Positions 1 to 5,000 of a stretch of 6,325 nt of DNA are shown here, in pieces. The stretch spans positions 1 to 6,325 of the forward strand of contig JAGPGR010000113.1 in the NCBI GenBank assembly GCA_018055865.1. The letters are read 5' to 3'. Under the pieces are notes generated by a model that saw nothing but the letters and a program-made list of their open reading frames with translations, was not told the DNA's origin and ran no database searches. Position 1 is the stretch's first letter. The number at the start of each line of letters is the position of its first letter. The DNA comes from Paludibacteraceae bacterium (GTDB lineage Bacteria > Bacteroidota > Bacteroidia > Bacteroidales > Paludibacteraceae). A program made the position numbers and the translations under genes.

Positions 1-47
1 GATATACGTTTTTTCAGGAACAGGGGCTTCCGCCTCTTACACCCCGA

Positions 48-77
48 CTTACTTTTTGTCTCAAAACAAAAAGTAAG
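48..77. repeat. perfect 12-bp inverted repeat, 6-base loop
   Basis: CTTACTTTTTGT at 48-59 is the exact reverse complement of 66-77, separated by CTCAAA. Transcribed, it would form a hairpin whose stem is mostly A-U. It is the left-most structural block of the palindrome-rich element. It could act as a terminator of whatever lies left of the window, but it has no clean run of U after the stem on either strand. Confidence 0.7.
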
Positions 78-204
78 CAAAAAATTCAAGACTGCGCCCG
101 CTTCACTCGAAAAATTAATTTTATTGGTTTTGCTTGCGCTCGGCAGAGTTCAAGTAAACTTGACTCTGCACTCACTTATCGCAAAATTGGCGTTCGATCG
201 GCTA

Positions 205-222
205 TCCCGAAAGCTTTCGGGA
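205..222. repeat. 18-bp perfect palindrome
   Basis: TCCCGAAAGCTTTCGGGA reads identically on both strands and is centred on AGCT (212-215). With no loop it is better suited to being a dimeric-protein site or a conserved repeat core than a stable hairpin. I recall the CCCGAAAGCTTTCGGG core as frequent in Bacteroidota intergenic repeats, which supports the reading of the surrounding stretch. Confidence 0.7.
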
Positions 223-559
223 CCAAACTCGCCTCAGTTGTTTCTAAAATCAGAAACATTTGTACAGGCTCAAACAAGGACGATTTTTAACGCCGCTCTC
301 TCTGATTTTTCGGCTCACCGGACGAGGTCGCCCGTTAACAGACCTCTCTGCAACTGGTCAGTAATAACTTGCGAAAGTTGAGTAAATTTACAGTAGGTAA
401 AACTGATTTATTTCATTTATACTTTCAAGAGGAAAAAAAAATGACTGCCGGGTAAACATGCTGATTCTGAACAGAAATATTGACAAAAACGTTATTCTTT
501 TAGTGTTCAAATGATGAAGCCGTTTCAATTTTTTACCAATAATTTAAATATACCTGAAA

Positions 560-1326
560 GTGAAGAACAACCTGTTGAATTCGTACGTTTCAGGCCGGCT
601 AAAGGCTATTAAAAGGCAACTTTCCATTTTCGAAAAAGAGCAGAAAAAAGCCTGTCTTCACCGGATTAGAGTGGAAATAAAGAAAATAAGAGCCATGTAT
701 TCCTTTGCCCGAAAAATGTATGCTCTGCCAAATGAAGCGAATGAGTTACAAGCACTGTATCGGGATGCAGGGGAAATAAGGAAATTGGGACTAAATATCA
801 AGCTGATAGGTGAGTTTCAGGATGTAGAGGATTCACTTCCTGCATCATTGAAGGAAAAGGAAAAGGAGCTTACGGAGCGGTTTCTGAAAGAAATTCCCGC
901 TTACATGGCATCCATGAAGCAAATGCGTGAAAATTTGTCATTTCCGGCTGCACTGCCTTCAAAAAAAAATATAGAAAAGTACCTGGCACAACAGCTACAC
1001 AAAGTTTTTTCGGTACTTGATCATCAGGATAAAAGGAATCTGCATCGTTTCAGAAAGCGACTGAAAAAGTTGATGTATGTGCATGATTTTTTGCCTGAAA
1101 AACTGCGGAAATCGCTGAAATTGAATGAAAAGAGCCTATACAAGTTGCAAAAAAAATTGGAATCTGGCACGACACCTCGTCGGCCATCCGTTTTTTCTCA
1201 ACGCTGCAATTTACTCATAAGGATATTTTCATTTCAACTCTCACGGTAAAAGAGGAAAAACAGATCAGCAATCTATTCAGGCACTACCTGAATGCCGAAA
1301 AAGTGGAAACCCTTTTTTCCGAATAA
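560..1326 (+). CDS. CHAD-domain protein, frame interrupted by a frameshift near the 3' end
   Basis: CHAD domains are all-helical, very basic proteins with conserved histidine, arginine and lysine residues, known to bind inorganic polyphosphate. Two repeat-type helices are visible: LHRIRVEIKKIRAMYSF at residues 33-49 (H34, R37, K41) and LHRFRKRLKKLMYVHDFLP at 161-179 (H162, R165, K169). YRDAGEIRKLGL (67-78) resembles the CHAD aspartate helix. The start is a GTG at 560; an in-frame TAA at 545-547 leaves little room for another, and no good Shine-Dalgarno precedes it. As read, the frame passes the A8 run at 1149-1156 and stops at 1249 (229 aa) with an unconvincing tail. Re-reading one A there gives IGIWHD (residues 200-205), the CHAD GxWHD-type motif, and continues to TAA 1324-1326 for about 255 aa. 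The cause could be a sequencing error, a real mutation or slippage. Family assignment is firm; intactness is uncertain. Confidence 0.8.
1149..1156 (+). other. A8 homopolymer at the frameshift point in the CHAD gene
   Basis: Eight consecutive A. In the upstream frame the codons are CAA AAA AAA TTG; in the frame that restores the CHAD C-terminus they are CAA AAA AAA ATT, which needs nine A or a -1 slip. Such runs are hotspots for replication slippage, polymerase slippage during transcription, and base-calling error. I see no strong hairpin just downstream that would favour programmed ribosomal frameshifting. Confidence 0.75.
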
Positions 1327-1397
1327 CCTTTCAAACTGCTTTAAATCATTGAATGTGAGAATTTTATAGGAGCTGAAGACGACGTAAATCTGTTAAA
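1327..1397. other. convergent intergenic gap without a clear terminator
   Basis: These 71 bases separate the restored stop of the CHAD gene from the stop of umuC, the two genes facing each other. The stretch is AT-rich but shows no stem-loop of useful length followed by U on either strand. If transcripts end here, they do so without an obvious intrinsic terminator. Confidence 0.4.
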
Positions 1398-2663
1398 TTA
1401 TTTCAATTTCATTGTAATCACTTCGTTGATATCGGTGGTATAGTGTTTTGAAAGCTTCTCCTGCCGCATTCGCCAGGTTCTGCCGGGAGCCTGAGTAGCC
1501 AGTCTTATCAGGTCTTTGCTGTAGCGGCTGTTTACCTTGTCAATAGCTTTCATAAGCGGAATATGCTTTGTGTTCCGGTTTACAAAAATGTTGAGTTGCT
1601 GATTCTCTTCCGGAGTAAAATCCATAACAAAAACACCTGCTTTCTTATACTTGAAGCCCGAACGGAATATTTTTTCGAGTCCGAGCGTGGCATATTCTGC
1701 CAGTTCAAGCGATGAATTGGTGGCAAAGGGAAGTTTCAGCGTGATGGAGTTGCTGTACTGAGGTAAGTCTTCTCTGAAATAATTGGTAGTGATGAAAACC
1801 TGAATTGAATTGCAACAGGTTTTCTGTTTTCGGAGTTTTTCGGCACATTTCACGGCAAAGGTCGAAATACGTTCTCTGACATCCGACTTGCTTTCGAGCA
1901 TATCATCGAATGTACGCGTGGTAGCTATGCTTTTCTTATTCTTTACTTCATCCAGCTGCAGCGTGGGAATTCCCTCCAAATCGTGTTTAAGTCTAAGTCC
2001 GATGATAGTTAAATGCATTTTAACCCATTCATCCGGCATAGAAATAAATTGAAATGCATTTTTGATATTCATCGCCAGCAGTTTTTTGGTATATTGCCTG
2101 CCTATGCCCCACACATCTTCTACCTGAAGCCATTTTAGTGCTTTTATCCGCTTTTCTTCCGTGTCGATGACGTGAACTCCACCCGTTTGAGCTTGAAACT
2201 TTTTAGCCACACGTGTAGCAGTTTTGGCAAGTGCTTTGGTGGGCCCTATGCCAATGCTTACCGGAATGTGGGTCCACTTTTCCACTTTCTGTTTCATCTC
2301 GAGTCCATAAGCCCGCAAATCAACATGGATACCTTCCAGATCCAGAAAACACTCGTCGATACTGTAGATTTCCTGCGAGGGTGAGAAACCACTCAGAATA
2401 GTCATCACCCGATTACTCATATCGCCGTAGAGTTCAAAATTGGCAGAAAAAACGGCAATATTGTGTTCTTCTATTAAATCCTTGATTTTGAAAGCAGGCT
2501 CTCCCATTTTAATCCCAAGCGCTTTTGCCTCACTGCTTCGGGCTATGGCACATCCATCGTTATTGCTGAGCACTATCACAGGTCTGCCATTGAGCGACGG
2601 ATTGAAAACCCGCTCGCAGGAGGCATAAAAGTTATTACAGTCGATGTGGGCAAAAGGTGGCAT
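1398..2663 (-). CDS. umuC: DNA polymerase V catalytic subunit UmuC (Y-family translesion polymerase)
   Basis: UmuC copies across damaged template bases at the cost of mutations, working with the cleaved UmuD dimer, RecA and the sliding clamp. At 421 aa it is the usual length. The palm/finger region begins AHIDCNNFYASCERVF with metal-binding D8; D103 and E104 lie in YSIDECFLDL. The helix-hairpin-helix VWGIGRQ is at 184-190 and the little-finger entry KSIATTRTF at 244-252. QLNIF (356-360) is a clamp-binding motif almost identical to that of E. coli UmuC, and the end (about 375-415, with WRMRQEKLSKHYTTDINEVI) is the DUF4113 tail that separates UmuC from DinB. The ATG at 2663 shares a base with the umuD stop (TAATG), which implies one mRNA and translational coupling. 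No catalytic residue is missing. DinB is excluded by the tail and the umuD partner. Confidence 0.97.
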   Translation of the reverse strand: MPPFAHIDCNNFYASCERVFNPSLNGRPVIVLSNNDGCAIARSSEAKALGIKMGEPAFKIKDLIEEHNIAVFSANFELYGDMSNRVMTILSGFSPSQEIYSIDECFLDLEGIHVDLRAYGLEMKQKVEKWTHIPVSIGIGPTKALAKTATRVAKKFQAQTGGVHVIDTEEKRIKALKWLQVEDVWGIGRQYTKKLLAMNIKNAFQFISMPDEWVKMHLTIIGLRLKHDLEGIPTLQLDEVKNKKSIATTRTFDDMLESKSDVRERISTFAVKCAEKLRKQKTCCNSIQVFITTNYFREDLPQYSNSITLKLPFATNSSLELAEYATLGLEKIFRSGFKYKKAGVFVMDFTPEENQQLNIFVNRNTKHIPLMKAIDKVNSRYSKDLIRLATQAPGRTWRMRQEKLSKHYTTDINEVITMKLK

Positions 2664-3112
2664 TACAGGTGTTTTCTAAAGCTCCAGGTGATAATTCCGA
2701 AAATCAGATTTTTTGAATCTTCGGTTATTTCGATGGGTGGAAACTCGCTGTTGGAGGATTCGAGGTAACATTTATTACGTATCTTTCTGATTCGCTTGGA
2801 AGTAAAATCGCCGTCGATAAAAATCATGGCAATGTAGTTATTTTTATATTCCAGGCTTGAATCGATTACCAGCAAATCGTCTTCGTTGAAATCCCTGTTC
2901 ATGGAAGTACCCTTTGCACGGGCAAAATAGGTAGCTTCGGGATGATTGATACACAATCGGTTCAAATCAATCCGCTCACCGGTAAAATCATCAGCCGGAG
3001 ATGGAAAGCCTGCACGCAGTGAACCGATATAGGGTAAAAGCATTTCGGAAGCTGCGTCTGCTTTGTAAATATCAAAGCTGGGTGTTGTAATGATGGGTTT
3101 AGGCGATTTCAT
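2663..3112 (-). CDS. umuD: UmuD, self-cleaving S24-family subunit of DNA polymerase V
   Basis: UmuD is a LexA-like protein that, on contact with RecA filaments, cuts off its own N-terminus; the product UmuD' activates UmuC. At 149 aa it is slightly longer than the E. coli protein (139 aa). The cleavage segment RAGFPSPADDF (residues 33-43) places the scissile bond at A34-G35, where E. coli has Cys-Gly; Ala-Gly is the bond cut in LexA. The catalytic serine is S70 in AKGTSM and the lysine K106 in DFTSKRI, matching E. coli S60 and K97. There is no N-terminal helix-turn-helix, so it is not a repressor. The ATG at 3112 is preceded only by a weak GAGA-type purine stretch. The gene is first of a two-gene unit with umuC and has its own promoter candidate at 3153-3160, though read-through from the amidase 32 bases upstream is also possible. 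Confidence 0.96.
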   Translation of the reverse strand: MKSPKPIITTPSFDIYKADAASEMLLPYIGSLRAGFPSPADDFTGERIDLNRLCINHPEATYFARAKGTSMNRDFNEDDLLVIDSSLEYKNNYIAMIFIDGDFTSKRIRKIRNKCYLESSNSEFPPIEITEDSKNLIFGIITWSFRKHL

Positions 3113-3123
3113 CGCAGATTTTC

Positions 3124-3144
3124 TCGTATTAATCTGTTCGTATT
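3124..3144. promoter_or_regulatory. direct repeat TCGTATT x2, possible umuDC operator
   Basis: TCGTATT occurs at 3124-3130 and again at 3138-3144, a 14-base period, in the leader between the proposed umuDC -7 element and the umuD ATG. Copies about one and a third helical turns apart next to a transcription start are a plausible repressor site. SOS control of umuDC is well established in proteobacteria, but I know of no LexA box consensus for this group that would confirm it; the operator role is inference. Confidence 0.3.
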
Positions 3145-4815
3145 TTATTCTACAAAATTAGTAAAAAAACAGCCCGGTTTTTCACTTTTTGTTTGAATTT
3201 GAATTCTCATTTTACTTATCATTCCCCCATCGTGTTCTCCGGTTTTGAAAGTGGGTTGTTTGCGGTGTTTTGTGCCCTGCTCGTATGCGTATGCCATCCC
3301 GATAAGCGTGGGTTCACTCCATGCTCTTCCGTAGAAGGTGATATTGACAGGTAACCCTGCAACAAAACCCATGGGCAGGCTGATGGCCGGATAACCGGCA
3401 ATGGCTGCGGCAGAACTGGACGAAATTCCGAAATTATCGCCATTCACCAGATCGGTTTTCCAGGCAGGTGAACCGGTAGGTGCAACGATTGCATCCAGCT
3501 TGTTTTCGTTCATTATCTTATCTATTCCGTTATCACGGGCACCTTTCAGCATGTCGTTCAGGAGTTTTTTGTATTCATCAGAACCAACTGCACCTTTTTT
3601 CTGAGCCATTTCAAACAAGGTGTGATCAAACCACTCCATTTCTGTGCTGTCGGCAGCTTGCAGGCGGATTAGTTCTTCCATACTTTTCACCGGGGCTTTC
3701 GCTCCGAGTGAAGCAAAGTACTTATTCAGGCCGTCTTTGAATTCATAAAGCAGGATTTCAAATTCCATATTTTCCACTTCCGGTTTCAACACGTTTCGTA
3801 TCTCAATAACCTCAGCACCACTGTTTTTAAGAAACTCAACAGCCTGCTGCATCACTTTGTCGATATGAAAATTATGGCCTGTGAGCGTTTTGTCCACACC
3901 AATCCGTTTTCCTTTCAGTCCGTTGGTTTTCAAATAGGGCGTGTAATCGGACAGGCTTTTCCCTTCGGATTGGAGGGTTTTGGAGTCGGTAGTATCAATT
4001 CCGGTCATAGCACCCAGGCAAATGGCAGCATCTGTTACAGTTCTTGCCATCGGACCGGGCGTATCCTGCGTAAAAGAAATGGGAATAATTCCCGTTCGGC
4101 TGATAAGACCTACGGTGGGTTTTATGCCCACAATGCCGTTGTTGTTGGCCGGACAAACAATGGAACCGTCCGTTTCTGTGCCGATAGCCAGCACGGTAAG
4201 GTTGGCAGAAACGGCAACCCCCGATCCGGAACTCGAACCACAAGGATTTCGGGTAAGATCATACGGATTTTTCGTCTGTCCGCCCAGGGCACTCCAGCCG
4301 CTTGAAGAGTAACTGCTGTGAAAATTAGCCCATTCGCTCAGGTTCGTTTTTCCGATTATGACCGCCCCGGCTTCACGCAACCTGGCCGCCACCCACGAAT
4401 CCTGCAACGGAAATGAGTTTTTCAGCATAAGCGAACCGGCTGTGGTCGGCATTTTGTCGTGGGTATCGATGTTGTCTTTCAGCAATACAGGAATGCCATG
4501 CATCGGTCCCCGGCTTTTTCCCTGCTTCATCTCTTCGTCCAGACGGGCTGCAATCTCCAGCGCATCCGGATTAACCTGTATGACCGATTTCAGAGCAGGT
4601 CCGTTCTTGTCAATTTCTTCAATCCGGTCGAGATACCCCTGAGTAATTTCCACAACGGTAAACTTCCCCGCTTTGTATCCTTCCTGGAGCTCAGCAATGG
4701 AAATTTCTTCCAAACCTGTTTTCGATTTTTGTTCGGCCGGTCTGGTACAGGCAATCATTCCCGGCAACAATAATCCAGTCAACATGCTAATAAAAAATAA
4801 GTTACGTGTCTTCAT
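3145..4815 (-). CDS. amidase-signature family hydrolase, likely lipoprotein
   Basis: Amidase-signature enzymes hydrolyse C-N amide bonds with a Ser-cisSer-Lys triad. Counting from the ATG at 4815 (556 aa), the triad is K113 in LLKDNID, cis-S194 in NPCGSSSGSG and nucleophile S218 in GTETDGSI; the spacing of 24 between the serines is the family standard. NPCGSSSGSG and the IPISFTQDTPGPM stretch resemble peptide amidases more than GatA, and no gatB or gatC is nearby; the true substrate is unknown. The N-terminus MKTRNLFF plus a hydrophobic stretch ending GMIAC (C23) looks like a lipoprotein signal, so it is probably anchored in the envelope. A TTG at 4839 is in frame, but it overlaps the -7 promoter element, so 4815 is preferred. 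After HRKQPTF, about 33 residues form a tail that I do not recognise as part of the family; a possible indel there is described in the findings. The umuD start lies 32 bases downstream. Confidence 0.92.
   Translation of the reverse strand: MKTRNLFFISMLTGLLLPGMIACTRPAEQKSKTGLEEISIAELQEGYKAGKFTVVEITQGYLDRIEEIDKNGPALKSVIQVNPDALEIAARLDEEMKQGKSRGPMHGIPVLLKDNIDTHDKMPTTAGSLMLKNSFPLQDSWVAARLREAGAVIIGKTNLSEWANFHSSYSSSGWSALGGQTKNPYDLTRNPCGSSSGSGVAVSANLTVLAIGTETDGSIVCPANNNGIVGIKPTVGLISRTGIIPISFTQDTPGPMARTVTDAAICLGAMTGIDTTDSKTLQSEGKSLSDYTPYLKTNGLKGKRIGVDKTLTGHNFHIDKVMQQAVEFLKNSGAEVIEIRNVLKPEVENMEFEILLYEFKDGLNKYFASLGAKAPVKSMEELIRLQAADSTEMEWFDHTLFEMAQKKGAVGSDEYKKLLNDMLKGARDNGIDKIMNENKLDAIVAPTGSPAWKTDLVNGDNFGISSSSAAAIAGYPAISLPMGFVAGLPVNITFYGRAWSEPTLIGMAYAYEQGTKHRKQPTFKTGEHDGGMISKMRIQIQTKSEKPGCFFTNFVE
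3153..3160 (-). promoter_or_regulatory. -7 promoter element (TAATTTTG) for umuDC
   Basis: On the minus strand these bases read TAATTTTG, a perfect match to the Bacteroidota -7 consensus TAnnTTTG. It lies 40 bases before the umuD ATG. No good TTTG is present at the expected -33 distance, which would fit a promoter that is weak or needs induction. The element lies inside the last codons of the amidase frame as annotated. Confidence 0.5.
3163..3182 (-). terminator. weak hairpin with T run at the amidase 3' end
   Basis: On the minus strand AAAAAC (3182-3177), loop CGGGCT, then GTTTTT (3170-3165) with the T run continuing to 3163. The six-base stem has only one G-C pair, so it would be weak. It lies within the last codons of the amidase frame as annotated, but downstream of the alternative stop at 3219-3221, where a terminator would be expected. 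It also sits just upstream of the umuDC -7 element. Confidence 0.25.
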
Positions 4816-4836
4816 AGCGTCTGGTTTTTCTTTGTC

Positions 4837-4844
4837 CAAAGATA
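4837..4844 (-). promoter_or_regulatory. -7 promoter element (TATCTTTG) for the amidase gene
   Basis: The minus strand reads TATCTTTG, a perfect TAnnTTTG match, 21 bases before the ATG at 4815. A TTTA (4862-4865) lies 17 bases upstream as an imperfect -33 element. Transcription would begin near 4830, leaving a short leader, which makes the upstream in-frame TTG at 4839 very unlikely to be the translation start. Confidence 0.55.
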
Positions 4845-4904
4845 GTTTTTTTTTAGGAATTTAAAGAGGTTGATGGTGAAAATACTGCTACCTTCAAACA
4901 GTGC

Positions 4905-4944
4905 GAATCCGGAAATCTGATGAAAGAAATCAGATTCCGGATTC
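4905..4944 (-). terminator. strong stem-loop downstream of the OmpA-family gene
   Basis: GAATCCGGAAATCTGAT (4905-4921) pairs with ATCAGATTCCGGATTC (4929-4944) around GAAAGAA, with one unpaired A: a 16-bp stem. It lies 56 bases past the OmpA-family stop and 60 bases before the amidase promoter, the right place to end the first transcript. Neither strand has a proper run of U after the stem, so it may instead protect the mRNA 3' end. The stem is certain; the terminator role is inferred. Confidence 0.5.
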
Positions 4945-5000
4945 ATGCTAAGAGGCAATTTGAATTCAACGTTTTTCATAACAAAACGCACACCTCACCT

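Larger units (their letters stand above)
24..346. repeat. palindrome-rich intergenic repeat element
   Basis: About 320 bases with no credible gene but many inverted repeats. Seen directly: CTTACTTTTTGT (48-59) pairs with 66-77 around a 6-base loop; AAAATTAATTTT (111-122) is a perfect palindrome; 143-155 pairs with 158-169 (GCAGAGTTCAAGT against ACTTGACTCTGC, one bulged base); TCCCGAAAGCTTTCGGGA (205-222) is a perfect 18-base palindrome; TGTTTCT (239-245) pairs with AGAAACA (252-258); GAGGTC (324-329) pairs with GACCTC (341-346). From memory, similar blocks with the same AAAAAGTAAG hairpin and CCCGAAAGCTTTCGGG core recur between genes in many Bacteroidota genomes; I could not check this. The ends are approximate and the element may begin before the window. 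A frame open across it (124-381) is best read as spurious. Its role is unknown; a structured RNA, a mobile remnant or a protein-binding array are all possible. Confidence 0.6.

Noticed and set aside
124..381. Open frame of 85 codons at the left end, TTG start
   Set aside because: It lies wholly inside the palindrome-rich repeat, has no recognisable domain, no ribosome binding site and a tail of low-complexity character.
441..455. AAGAGG followed by an A run and ATG ACT GCC GGG TAA: a ribosome-site-like sequence with a 4-codon frame
   Set aside because: Too short to support as a leader peptide, and nothing ties it to the CHAD gene 100 bases downstream.
480..508. TTGACA at 480-485 with TAGTGTTC about 15 bases later, as a promoter for the CHAD gene
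   Set aside because: TTGACA is not the Bacteroidota -33 element, and the downstream 8-mer matches TAnnTTTG poorly; chance in AT-rich sequence is likely.
511..612. 33-codon frame starting ATG ATG AAG CCG that overlaps the CHAD start in another frame
   Set aside because: No recognisable content and it ends inside the CHAD gene; the GTG at 560 fits the CHAD N-terminus. I considered it as an alternative CHAD start but it would need a second frameshift with no supporting motif.
3865..4312. Two long plus-strand open frames opposite the amidase active-site region
   Set aside because: They mirror the strongly conserved amidase codons; the glycine- and serine-rich antisense content and lack of any domain mark them as shadows.
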